A stretch of DNA of 25,020 nucleotides from SZUA-87 sp041687805 (lineage in GTDB: Bacteria; Actinomycetota; Acidimicrobiia; Acidimicrobiales; Aldehydirespiratoraceae), in contig JBDNJK010000033.1 of assembly GCA_041687805.1 (NCBI GenBank), positions 1 through 25,020 of the forward strand. Direction: 5' to 3'. The translations under genes and the position numbers were made by a program. Below the pieces are notes generated by a model. That model was not told where the DNA came from and made no database searches. It was given only the letters and a program-made list of their open reading frames with translations. This document shows, in pieces, positions 14,244 through 21,587 of the stretch; positions within the stretch are counted from its first letter, which is position 1; every line of letters starts with the position of its first letter.

Positions 14244-14624
14244 TCAGCCACCAAGAATCGATTTGAGCAACTGCTTCGCCACGTTGGAGTTCATTTCGTA
14301 GGCGGCCTTCGCACCAGTCTCCCCGACTCGTTTGACCAACCGACCATCGGTGACAGCTGCCAGACCATCGAGCCCGGCGAGCAACCGATCACGGGTGAGG
14401 TCGGTGGCGCGGTAGCCGAGGTCGGTAAGTCCACGAACCAGGTCGTTGTCGGCAATCGCGGCCGGTGCCGACGCGGCGATGATTCGAAGCGCTTCCTTGG
14501 TGAGGTCGGCGCTTTCCTCGACGACGTCGGCCGCGGAGCGATCGGTGGTGGCTGACTCGAGCCACACGGATACTTGGCGAACCAGGTCTGGGTGGGTGGT
14601 GGCGGTGAACTTGATCTCGGGCAC
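14244..14624 (-). CDS. Conserved hypothetical protein upstream of guaA
   Basis: A 126-residue soluble, mostly helical protein, beginning VPEIKFTATTHPDLVRQV and ending KQLLKSILGG. I recognise no family, signal peptide or membrane segment. Its sequence is Ala, Asp and Arg rich, with alternating charged and hydrophobic positions that suggest a helical bundle. The start is a GTG at 14624 with no ribosome-binding site; a TAAACT hexamer lies 6 nt upstream, so the transcript may be leaderless. Its stop is separated by a single base from the guaA ATG, which implies coupled translation. I accept it as coding because it fits exactly between the Nudix gene and guaA and the competing frames give low-complexity shadows. 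Confidence 0.75.
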   Translation of the reverse strand: MPEIKFTATTHPDLVRQVSVWLESATTDRSAADVVEESADLTKEALRIIAASAPAAIADNDLVRGLTDLGYRATDLTRDRLLAGLDGLAAVTDGRLVKRVGETGAKAAYEMNSNVAKQLLKSILGG

Positions 14625-14630
14625 GGTTGG

Positions 14631-14636
14631 AGTTTA
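14631..14636 (-). promoter_or_regulatory. Candidate -10 element, leaderless start of the gene at 14624
   Basis: TAAACT on the minus strand lies 6 nt before the GTG start and no ribosome-binding site is present. The matching -35 position overlaps the Nudix stop codon and is not consensus-like. Confidence 0.35.
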
Positions 14637-14656
14637 GGAGAGATGCGCCCCGACAC

Positions 14657-15337
14657 TCAGGCCGGGCCACCACGGATCGTGTCGTCGGTATGAGTCGCGA
14701 TGGCGAGCAGTTGGCGCAACATCGCCCCGGTTGCACCCCACACCGTGTCGTCGACCAGCTCGAAGAAGGTGATCGCCCGGAGTCCTTCGAGTGACGCAAT
14801 CGGCCAGAGTTCTTCTCGCCAGACGTCGTCACGAAGTAGTTCGCTGAAAGGTACGCGGCGAATCGACTCGACTTCGTCGGGCGATGCAGTCAGCTTCGGG
14901 CAACTATCGGACACCGCCACGAACGGATGAACGAGGGTGTTCGAACCCACTGTCATGAAACTGTCGAGCTCGCCGACTCGTCGAAGCATGTGACGGTCGA
15001 TATCGACCTCTTCCTCGGCTTCGCGCAGCGCGGTTTGCCAAAGATCGGCATCACCTGGATCGCGTCGGCCGCCCGGGAACGACACCTCATGGGAATGATG
15101 CCGTAGGTGCGGTGAGCGTCGGGTGAGCACCACATACACCTCACCGTCGTGTTCGTATAGAACAACCAACACGGCAGATTCGCCCGCGGCAACAGCATCC
15201 TCACCAACCAACGATCCCCTACCGCGAGCCATCAGAGCAGCGGTCACATCGTTGAGGCTCAGCACCCGCTCATCGGGTCTGAGATCTCCCCAAGGGGGCC
15301 GCCCGCCAAGGAGCGCACCATCCGGACGCGGAATCAA
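14657..15337 (-). CDS. Nudix hydrolase, CoA pyrophosphatase type
   Basis: A Nudix-superfamily enzyme that most likely splits CoA or acyl-CoA into 3',5'-ADP and phosphopantetheine. It has the CoA-subfamily motif LTRRSPHLRHHSHEVSFPGG running into the Nudix box GGRRDPGD...ALREAEEEVDI, with the catalytic REAEEE helix intact. The box has Asp where the general consensus has Glu, which is common in this subfamily. The end of the box reads VDI rather than the usual IGL. The start is uncertain. The frame stays open to 15562 on a TTG, but that extension overlaps the small gene at 15367-15516 and looks non-coding. I use the TTG at 15337 (226 residues; reads LIPRPDG, where family similarity begins, with GGCGG 7 nt upstream). 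A GTG at 15265 would give 202 residues. Confidence 0.88.
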   Translation of the reverse strand: MIPRPDGALLGGRPPWGDLRPDERVLSLNDVTAALMARGRGSLVGEDAVAAGESAVLVVLYEHDGEVYVVLTRRSPHLRHHSHEVSFPGGRRDPGDADLWQTALREAEEEVDIDRHMLRRVGELDSFMTVGSNTLVHPFVAVSDSCPKLTASPDEVESIRRVPFSELLRDDVWREELWPIASLEGLRAITFFELVDDTVWGATGAMLRQLLAIATHTDDTIRGGPA

Positions 15338-15366
15338 TTGAGGGCCGCCACGGCCCTCGGGAGGTA

Positions 15367-15516
15367 TCAGGAACTTTCCTCGGCGAGAGAACGCAGAAGT
15401 TCGCGTAGGCCACCTATCTTGAGATTGCTCATGACTCGGCCGGGAGGCGTGATGCCCTGCTCCCATTCCTCCCAATCGGCGAGCAGCTTCTTGGGGTCGG
15501 GTACGTGAGTCTCCAT
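15367..15516 (-). CDS. Small conserved-looking protein (49 aa)
   Basis: A short frame starting at ATG 15516 reads METHVPDPKKLLADWEEWEQ, then GITPPGRVMSNLKIGGLREL and LRSLAEESS, stop at 15367. Its composition (acidic Trp-rich helix, a PGRVMSNLK turn, then an amphipathic Leu-rich helix) is protein-like. It resembles short actinobacterial proteins of the pattern DW-EWE-G-PGR-LKTGGL-LL that I recall beside housekeeping genes; this is a memory of a pattern, not a database hit. It ends 29 nt before the proposed Nudix start and begins after the stop of the large envelope protein, all on the same strand. No function is assigned. The competing Nudix-frame extension over this stretch is rich in Arg, Pro and Ser, as expected of a shadow. 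Confidence 0.7.
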   Translation of the reverse strand: METHVPDPKKLLADWEEWEQGITPPGRVMSNLKIGGLRELLRSLAEESS

Positions 15517-15565
15517 GGCGCGAGGCTATAGAAGGGGCCGACCCACCCGGTGGGCGCGCCAACGA

Positions 15566-17488
15566 TCAGCGAATCTGACTATCAAGTAGAGCTCTCATGT
15601 CGTCGATCGGCACATCGCCGTATGCGCCGAGAACCAACAATCGATTCCCGTCGAGCGTCACCAAAACCGTCCCCCCGAAACCGCCGTCGACCTGCAGTAC
15701 TCCTCCGTGCTCGACCATCATTCGGTCACCGAATATCGCCGCTGGCAGCGTCGCCAACTCCGCCACGGTGAGCTGCATCTCTCCGGTGTCAGTCGGAATA
15801 TTGATCTCGATCCCACGAGTCGCCTCGATCGGCTCGAGATCGGGCACCCAGAAGTCGATCGATCCGGCCACGTCGTCTGGCAGCAGATCAAGTGCCCAAC
15901 CGACCAAAGGGTTGCCTTTGATGAGATCGGCGTTGGTGGCACCAAACTCCTCGACAGTGAGGGTTGGAATGTCGCGTTGAAATTGGGGTGCCTGCTCCGG
16001 AAACGGAAATGCCAGATCGGTGCCGCTGCTATAGCCGAACCCGTCGCTGCCGAACATCGAGCCGTTGAAGATGTCACCCAGCGAGTCGGCAGATTCGGCG
16101 AGGTCATCGGGGTCGAGGGACTTCAACCCGGCGATGATCGCGCCAGTGAGTGTTCGGGTCGGCGAGACGAACCACTTGCCGTCGACGTTGTGGGCGACGA
16201 CCTCAGCGTCAGCGCCAACGAACGGCAGTGACGGCAGAATCCCGATACCTCCGAGACCAAGCATCGCCTCCGACCCGAATATGCCCGATTCTCCGTTCGT
16301 GTCGTCAATGGTATTGCAGGAGTCGAACGAGTATCCATCGAACGTATTGTCTGTGGCCGCTGTGAGACAGCCGTCGTGCCATGAGTAGGTGGTTTCATGC
16401 ACTCCACCCATGAAATCAGTGTTGGTCCATACCAACATGACATCACCATTCGAATACGAAACGTGCGCTCCACCATCTCCGCTGATGAGCGAACCTTCAA
16501 ACGCGTCGATGGTGACCGCGGCAAGCTCATCGTCCCCGGTGCTGGACAACTCGATCGAATCGATCGTCCAGGTCACTCCTGAGTCGACAGCAGATTGCAA
16601 TGTCTCGTTGGCCGCCGACTCTGCCTGCGGCAGAAACAGAGGTGAGTAGTCGTATAGGGCTGACATTTCCTGCGGATCAAGCATCCCGATCGTCGTGCGT
16701 GGGTCGAGACGGGCGGCCTCGCGGATCAGTCGCTCAACGGCTGCTTCCGGCGAGTCGGCACCGATCGGGACGAGGGCTTGCGACGTCGAGGGCACCGGCT
16801 CACCCGATGCCACACGAAAATTCTCGGCCACCGAGTACCAGAGACTCACGTACCAACGTCCGTCGCGCTCCACCACCGCTATAGGAGTGCGGGAACCGAT
16901 CGGAGAGGCGATCGAGTCGGTAAACGTGAGGAAACCCTCTGGGGCACGGTCGGTGATCAGGCCCCCCAGCGGCATCTTCGCAACGTCAACCGATGCCCGT
17001 GAGCTTCCCCGATCTATGAACACCTGAGTGATGTCAGAGCGAACGGGCACCTCCCGAAGACTGAGATTGTCGAATCTCAAGTCGACTCCGGTCAGTGCGG
17101 AGAGATCGAAGGCGTCTGACAGAACTCCAAGACGAACCAGCTCGGCGGAAATACTCACGCCAGAGTCGATCAAAGTGTCGCGTTCGCTGGGGACGATCAC
17201 TTCAGCGGCGCCCAACAAATCTTCATGCGACAACGACTCGAGAAGCTGCGTGACCGCGGCTGTCGGACTGTCCGAGCCACCGGTGGAACTCCCGGCGCTG
17301 AGGGTCAGCACGACGCCACCACCTGCCAACGCCAATGCGCCGAGCACCGCCACGGCTCTCATAGCCATTGTCGACCGTGGGCGTTTGGAAATTGCGCCAA
17401 CCGCCTCCACGACCACCGCAGGCCCATTGGGCAGCCACGGCGAGCCGGGGTTGCCGCAAGACGTTGCCGGATGTTCGAATTCGGTCAT
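15566..17488 (-). CDS. Large membrane-anchored extracytoplasmic protein of unknown function
   Basis: A 640-residue protein with a ~40-residue cytosolic segment, one membrane helix (about 41-65, MAMRAVAVLGALALAGGGVV), a Ser/Gly linker, and a long outer region. That region looks internally duplicated. Module 1 starts DSPTAAVTQLLESLS (about 73) and includes VERDGRWYVSLWYS (about 207-219). Module 2 starts DSPEAAVERLIREAA (about 245) and includes HNVDGKWFVSPTRT (about 433-446). These resemble the SnoaL/DUF4878-like alpha-beta folds found in exported actinobacterial proteins, but I do not assign a family. The C-terminal part ends in a strand-rich segment (GGTVLVTLDGNRLLVLGAYG). The ATG at 17488 overlaps the upstream membrane-protein stop as ATGA. 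The frame stays open upstream to a TTG at 17584, which I reject in favour of the overlap. Confidence 0.82.
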   Translation of the reverse strand: MTEFEHPATSCGNPGSPWLPNGPAVVVEAVGAISKRPRSTMAMRAVAVLGALALAGGGVVLTLSAGSSTGGSDSPTAAVTQLLESLSHEDLLGAAEVIVPSERDTLIDSGVSISAELVRLGVLSDAFDLSALTGVDLRFDNLSLREVPVRSDITQVFIDRGSSRASVDVAKMPLGGLITDRAPEGFLTFTDSIASPIGSRTPIAVVERDGRWYVSLWYSVAENFRVASGEPVPSTSQALVPIGADSPEAAVERLIREAARLDPRTTIGMLDPQEMSALYDYSPLFLPQAESAANETLQSAVDSGVTWTIDSIELSSTGDDELAAVTIDAFEGSLISGDGGAHVSYSNGDVMLVWTNTDFMGGVHETTYSWHDGCLTAATDNTFDGYSFDSCNTIDDTNGESGIFGSEAMLGLGGIGILPSLPFVGADAEVVAHNVDGKWFVSPTRTLTGAIIAGLKSLDPDDLAESADSLGDIFNGSMFGSDGFGYSSGTDLAFPFPEQAPQFQRDIPTLTVEEFGATNADLIKGNPLVGWALDLLPDDVAGSIDFWVPDLEPIEATRGIEINIPTDTGEMQLTVAELATLPAAIFGDRMMVEHGGVLQVDGGFGGTVLVTLDGNRLLVLGAYGDVPIDDMRALLDSQIR

Positions 17489-17949
17489 GTGGAGAGATTC
17501 CGTGATCGCGAACCGATCAGCAGAATCATGCTCGCACATATCGACCCGGTTATCCCCGCGGTTGAGCTGGCTACGGCACCCCAACGAAGCGACAGCCGAG
17601 TTTGGGCTATGACAACTGTTGCGGCCAGCAGAATCGGGCCGGGTACCAGCAGCGCACCAGCGGTCAGCGTGTAACGAGACCAGGCCGCAGCCACGAGGGC
17701 AATTCCGGCCGCGATGACCACAGAAATGACTGCGAAGACAACGACCGCTTCCTCAAAACTCGACAACAGATCGAGGGCGCTCGCGGAGGAAATCAGAGCA
17801 AACATCGAACGGTCGGTCATCCCGCTGCCGGCCCATGGAGCCAACAGCAGCAACGCCGACAAGGTTGATAGCCCGAGACCCAGACGCAGGAGGGCGACTT
17901 TTGACACGACCACCATCCAAACGACGCTAACCGCCGCCAATACAAACAA
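17485..17949 (-). CDS. Small multi-pass membrane protein, partner of the large envelope protein
   Basis: Up to 154 residues with four or five hydrophobic segments: about 1-20, 25-42, 68-90, 96-115 and 130-146. There is no recognisable family. It is coupled by an ATGA overlap to the 640-residue anchored protein, so the two probably act together in the membrane. The start is unclear. The longest form begins with a TTG at 17949 that lies inside the hairpin arm of the groEL terminator, with GAGG 9 nt upstream. A TTG at 17940 and an ATG at 17916 are alternatives. The hydrophobic run FVLAAVSVVWMVVV before the ATG suggests coding extends upstream of it. The coordinates given are for the longest form. 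Confidence 0.68.
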   Translation of the reverse strand: MFVLAAVSVVWMVVVSKVALLRLGLGLSTLSALLLLAPWAGSGMTDRSMFALISSASALDLLSSFEEAVVVFAVISVVIAAGIALVAAAWSRYTLTAGALLVPGPILLAATVVIAQTRLSLRWGAVASSTAGITGSICASMILLIGSRSRNLST

Positions 17950-17983
17950 TGGCCCGGACCTCGTAAAAGGATCCGGACCATTG
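17947..17983 (-). terminator. Intrinsic terminator after groEL
   Basis: On the minus strand CAATGGTCCGGA pairs with TCCGGGCCATTG over 12 positions (11 Watson-Crick and one G-U) around a 13-nt loop. It starts 21 nt past the groEL stop and is followed by TTTGTATT. The 3' arm contains the longest possible start codon of the next gene. Confidence 0.75.
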
Positions 17984-18004
17984 AATCATTCGTGCACTTC
18001 GGGA

Positions 18005-19657
18005 TTACATCATCCCGCCCATGCCACCCATACCGCCCATGCCACCCATCGGGTCGCCAGCAGGCATGGCCGAGGCTTCCTCGGGCTTGTCGGCGATGAG
18101 CGCTTCGGTGGTGAGCAGCAGTGCCGCAATGGAGGCCGCGTTCTGCAGAGCAGCACGGGTTACCTTCACCGGGTCGATCACGCCGGCCTCGATGAGGTCG
18201 ACATACTCGCCAGTGGCAGCATTGAAGCCGATGGAACCAGAAGCCTTCTCGACCTCACGCACAACGACAGCGCCTTCGTAGCCAGCGTTGTCGGCGATGA
18301 GCCGAGTAGGAGCCTCGAGTGCGGTCTCGACGATGCGAGCGCCAGTGGCCTCATCACCCTCGAGCGAAGCCACGGTTTCGGCGACAGCCGACCGGGCACG
18401 CAGAAGAGCGGTGCCGCCACCAGCGACGATGCCTTCCTCGATCGCGGCACGGGTTGCCGAAAGGGCGTCCTCGATGCGGTGCTTCTTTTCCTTGAGCTCC
18501 ACTTCGGTGGCCGCACCGACCTGAACGACGGCTACGCCGCCGGCCAGCTTGGCAAGACGCTCTTGGAGCTTCTCACGGTCCCAATCCGAATCGGTGTTCT
18601 CGATTTCGGCTTTGATCTGGGCGACGCGACCTTCAACATCTTCGGAAGTGCCGGCACCTTCGATGATGGTGGTGTTGTCCTTGGTGACAACAATCTTGCG
18701 GGCCTGACCGAGCAGCGAAAGATCGACAGCATCGAGCTTGAGCCCGACCTCTTCGGCGATGACCTGACCGCCGGTGAGGATTGCCATGTCCTGCATCATT
18801 GCCTTGCGGCGCTCGCCGAATCCGGGGGCCTTTACAGCGACCGAATTGAACGTGCCACGGATCTTGTTGACGACGAGCGTGGCCAGAGCCTCACCTTCGA
18901 TGTCTTCAGCAACGATCAGCAACTGCTTGCCTGCCTGCATGACCTTTTCGAGCAGAGGAAGGAGATCCTGGATGTTTGCGATCTTGCCCTGGTTGAACAA
19001 GACGTAGCAATCGTCGAGAACCGATTCCTGACGCTCTGGATCGGTGACGAAGTAAGGCGAGAGGTAGCCCTTGTCGAACTGCATGCCCTCGACGAAATCG
19101 AGATCCATGCCGAAGGTGTTGGACTCCTCAACGGTTACAACGCCGTCCTTGCCAACTTTGTCGATCGCGTCGGCGATCACGCCGCCGATCGATGCGTCGG
19201 CTGCCGAGATCGAAGCGACCTGGGCGATCTTGTCCTTGGAGTCGTCGACCTGCACGGCCTGACCGGCGAGGTTTTCGACCGCGGTGGCCACTGCCTTCTC
19301 GATGCCCTTCTTGAGGCCCATCGGGTTGGCGCCTGCCGCGACATTGCGGAGGCCCTCGCGAACGAGTGCCTGAGCGAGCACCGTGGCGGTGGTGGTTCCG
19401 TCGCCGGCGATGTCGTTGGTCTTGGTGGCGACTTCCTTCACGAGCTGAGCGCCCATGTTTTCGAACGGGTCTGACAGCTCGATTTCACGAGCGATCGAAA
19501 CGCCGTCGTTGGTAATGGTGGGAGCGCCGAACTTCTTGTCTAGGACGACGTTGCGGCCTTTCGGGCCGAGTGTGACCTTGACTGCATCGGCCAGCTTGTT
19601 GACGCCAGCCTCGAGGCGACGGCGCGCGTCCTCGTCGAATTTGAGAATTTTTGACAT
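18005..19657 (-). CDS. groEL: 60-kDa chaperonin GroEL
   Basis: The barrel-forming chaperonin subunit, 550 residues, which folds cytosolic proteins with GroES and ATP. The start MSKILKFDEDARRRLEAGVNKLADAVKVTLGPKGRNVVL and the ATP-site segment NDIAGDGTTTATVLAQ are canonical. So are the chaperonin signature AAIEEGIVAGGGTALLRA near residue 400 and the C-terminal Gly-Met tail built of four GGM repeats. The GGM tail marks it as the housekeeping-type chaperonin rather than the His-tailed actinobacterial GroEL1. It follows groES by 11 nt and shares its CIRCE-controlled promoter. A 12-bp terminator hairpin lies just downstream. Confidence 0.99.
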   Translation of the reverse strand: MSKILKFDEDARRRLEAGVNKLADAVKVTLGPKGRNVVLDKKFGAPTITNDGVSIAREIELSDPFENMGAQLVKEVATKTNDIAGDGTTTATVLAQALVREGLRNVAAGANPMGLKKGIEKAVATAVENLAGQAVQVDDSKDKIAQVASISAADASIGGVIADAIDKVGKDGVVTVEESNTFGMDLDFVEGMQFDKGYLSPYFVTDPERQESVLDDCYVLFNQGKIANIQDLLPLLEKVMQAGKQLLIVAEDIEGEALATLVVNKIRGTFNSVAVKAPGFGERRKAMMQDMAILTGGQVIAEEVGLKLDAVDLSLLGQARKIVVTKDNTTIIEGAGTSEDVEGRVAQIKAEIENTDSDWDREKLQERLAKLAGGVAVVQVGAATEVELKEKKHRIEDALSATRAAIEEGIVAGGGTALLRARSAVAETVASLEGDEATGARIVETALEAPTRLIADNAGYEGAVVVREVEKASGSIGFNAATGEYVDLIEAGVIDPVKVTRAALQNAASIAALLLTTEALIADKPEEASAMPAGDPMGGMGGMGGMGGMM

Positions 19658-19668
19658 GTGTATCTACC

Positions 19669-19959
19669 TCAGCCCATCTTGGCGAGCACGTCGCGGGCGT
19701 TGAGGATCAGGAGGTCTTCACCTTCGACGGTGATCTCGGTGCCGCCGTACTTGGAATAGACGACGGTGTCGCCGACAGCGACGTCGACCGGAATGATTTC
19801 GCCGGTCTGGTCCGAGCGACGGCCCGGGCCGACAGCCAAGACTTCACCCTGCTGGGGCTTTTCCTTGGCTGTATCAGGAATCACCAAGCCGCTGGCTGTG
19901 GTGGATTCAGCTTCGTTTGCCCGGATTACGATCCGGTCCTCGAGTGGCTGAAGGTTCAT
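19669..19959 (-). CDS. groES: 10-kDa co-chaperonin GroES
   Basis: A 96-residue lid protein of the GroEL barrel. It starts MNLQPLEDRIVIRANEAEST and contains the mobile-loop segment ESTTASGLVIPDTAKEKPQQGEV that contacts GroEL, then VGDTVVYSKYGGTEI and the terminal EDLLILNARDVLAKM, all standard. The ATG at 19959 has GGAGG 5 nt upstream. Transcription starts inside or beside the CIRCE element, and groEL follows in the same operon. Confidence 0.98.
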   Translation of the reverse strand: MNLQPLEDRIVIRANEAESTTASGLVIPDTAKEKPQQGEVLAVGPGRRSDQTGEIIPVDVAVGDTVVYSKYGGTEITVEGEDLLILNARDVLAKMG

Positions 19960-19980
19960 ATGGTCCTCCGAATATTTGCG

Positions 19981-20007
19981 TTAGCACTCTCTAATGCCGA
20001 GTGCTAA
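19981..20007. promoter_or_regulatory. CIRCE operator (HrcA binding site)
   Basis: TTAGCACTC, 9 nt, then GAGTGCTAA: a perfect match to the CIRCE consensus, 22 nt upstream of the groES start. HrcA binds this element and represses groESL in unstressed cells; hrcA itself is not in the window. The last base overlaps the -10 element, consistent with blocking RNA polymerase. Confidence 0.97.
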
Positions 20008-20035
20008 CGATAGGACGGACAAGCCTCTCCGACAA
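20007..20035 (-). promoter_or_regulatory. groESL promoter, sigma-70 type
   Basis: On the minus strand TTGTCG (20035-20030), a 17-nt spacer, then TATCGT (20012-20007). Each hexamer matches four of six consensus bases. The expected start site is near position 20000, inside CIRCE. Confidence 0.65.
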
Positions 20036-20051
20036 CCATGAATCCGGCGAC

Positions 20052-21587
20052 TCAAATCGACGGAAGTCGTAGCGACGGGTCGGCTCCGAGATCCAGACCG
20101 GATGGGCCGTCGGCGTTGAGCCGGTACCACGCAACGGCGCCGACCATTGCAGCGTTGTCGGTGCACATCTCACGGCTCGGCAGGAACGCACGTAGCCCGT
20201 CGGCGTCGCATGCCTCGCGCACTCGCTGCCGCAACCTGGAGTTGGCCGCAACTCCTCCGGCCAGACAAATCCCCTTCGCTCCCACTTCACGCGCTGCACG
20301 CCGCGCTTTCGTGACGAGCACGTCGGCCACAGCTTCCTGGAACGATGCCGCCAAGTCCTCGATCCGGGTGTCGGGATTCTTTCTCATGTAGTTGACTGCA
20401 GACGTTTTCACTCCGCTGAAGGAGAAGTCCCAGCCTTTGGACGCCATGGCCCTCGGGAATCGGATCGCATCGGGATCACCGTCAGCGCTGAGTTTGTCGA
20501 TGAGCGGGCCTCCCGGATATCCGAGGCCGACATGGCGGGCGACCTTGTCGAAGGCCTCGCCCGCAGCATCATCGAGAGTCGAACCGAGTACTCGATATCG
20601 AAGATGGCCTTCCATCACGATCAGCATGGTGTGGCCGCCCGACACGAGAAGCACCACCAGCGGCATCTCGAGATCGGGTTCTTCGAGAAAGGCCGCGTAG
20701 AGATGAGCTTCGAGGTGGTTGACACCGATGAGTGGCACATTCCATGCCAACGACAGAGCCTTGGCTGCTGATACCCCCACCAGAAGAGCGCCGACCAGCC
20801 CCGGCCCGTGGGTCACGGCCACAGCATCGAGCTCGTTGCCGGCAATTCCTGCCTCAACAAGAGCCGATTCGACGACGGGAAGTACCGCCTCAACATGGGC
20901 CCGGCTTGCTATCTCAGGGACTACTCCGCCGAACCGTGCATGAATGTCGATCTGGCTCGACACGACCGACGACAAGACAGTGGAGCCTCCGCGAACCACA
21001 GAAGCCGCTGTCTCATCGCAGGATGTCTCGATGCCGAGAATGCCGTTGCCCTGAGCCGCACCGGCGACTGCGCCGACGAAACTGCGCAGGTCGGTCATGC
21101 GTTGCTGCCACTCCGGGTCCCCAAAATCGGACAACCACATGATGATGGCATCGTCGGTCGGGTCGGAGTAGTAACCGCGCCGCACCCCCGCAGGCACAAA
21201 CCCGAAGCGCGAGTAGAGGCGCTGGGCTCTCAGGTCGCCTGCCCGAACCTCAAGAGTGGCAGCCTTGGATCCAGCAGCCACCGCCGAGTCGAGTAGGGCT
21301 GCCATGAGCTTCGATGCGACACCTTTGCCCTGGCTGTTGGGATCGACCGCGATCGTTGTGATGTGGACATCGTCGACCACCGTCAATGTTCCCGCATGGC
21401 CGACAACGGATCCCTGGCTAATCGCCACGAGGTGAACGCGGGAAGCGTCGGCCAGCTCGTGCTCCCAAAGTGCGTTCGACCACGGTGTCGAGAACACTCT
21501 GGCATCGATGCTCATCACACCGTCGAGGTGATGGTCGGCAAGGTAAACCAGTTCGATGCTGTCGATCAGCTGATCGTCGGATGTCAT
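20052..21587 (-). CDS. tsaD: Fused ribosomal-protein N-acetyltransferase RimI and tRNA t6A transferase TsaD
   Basis: A 511-residue two-domain protein. Residues 1-152 are a GNAT acetyltransferase with the acetyl-CoA loop AVDPNSQGKGVASKLM (80-95) and the RimI-type RLYSRFGFVPAGVRRGYY (123-140). RimI acetylates the N-terminus of S18. After a ~30-residue linker, TsaD begins at ILGIETSCDETAAS (183-196). It contains the metal ligands NHLEAH (His291, His295), the SGGHTML motif, FSFSGVKTSAVNY and GGVAANSRLR. TsaD transfers the threonylcarbamoyl group to A37 of ANN-decoding tRNAs. The ATG overlaps the tsaB stop as ATGA. The two functions are separate adjacent genes in most bacteria; a RimI-TsaD fusion is known in some actinobacteria, so this is a lineage trait rather than an error. 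Confidence 0.96.
   Translation of the reverse strand: MTSDDQLIDSIELVYLADHHLDGVMSIDARVFSTPWSNALWEHELADASRVHLVAISQGSVVGHAGTLTVVDDVHITTIAVDPNSQGKGVASKLMAALLDSAVAAGSKAATLEVRAGDLRAQRLYSRFGFVPAGVRRGYYSDPTDDAIIMWLSDFGDPEWQQRMTDLRSFVGAVAGAAQGNGILGIETSCDETAASVVRGGSTVLSSVVSSQIDIHARFGGVVPEIASRAHVEAVLPVVESALVEAGIAGNELDAVAVTHGPGLVGALLVGVSAAKALSLAWNVPLIGVNHLEAHLYAAFLEEPDLEMPLVVLLVSGGHTMLIVMEGHLRYRVLGSTLDDAAGEAFDKVARHVGLGYPGGPLIDKLSADGDPDAIRFPRAMASKGWDFSFSGVKTSAVNYMRKNPDTRIEDLAASFQEAVADVLVTKARRAAREVGAKGICLAGGVAANSRLRQRVREACDADGLRAFLPSREMCTDNAAMVGAVAWYRLNADGPSGLDLGADPSLRLPSI

Noticed and set aside
15338..15562. N-terminal extension of the Nudix frame
   Set aside because: It starts at a TTG inside unrelated sequence, overlaps the 49-residue gene, and has shadow-like composition.
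18008..18050. Short GGM-coding tandem repeats
   Set aside because: These are the normal Gly-Met C-terminal tail of GroEL, not an independent repeat element.
17714..19474. A 586-codon open frame on the plus strand opposite groEL
   Set aside because: It is antisense to the strongly conserved groEL gene. Its translation is rich in Asp, Leu, Arg and Gly in the pattern expected from the complement of GC-rich codons, and it runs through the groEL terminator region.
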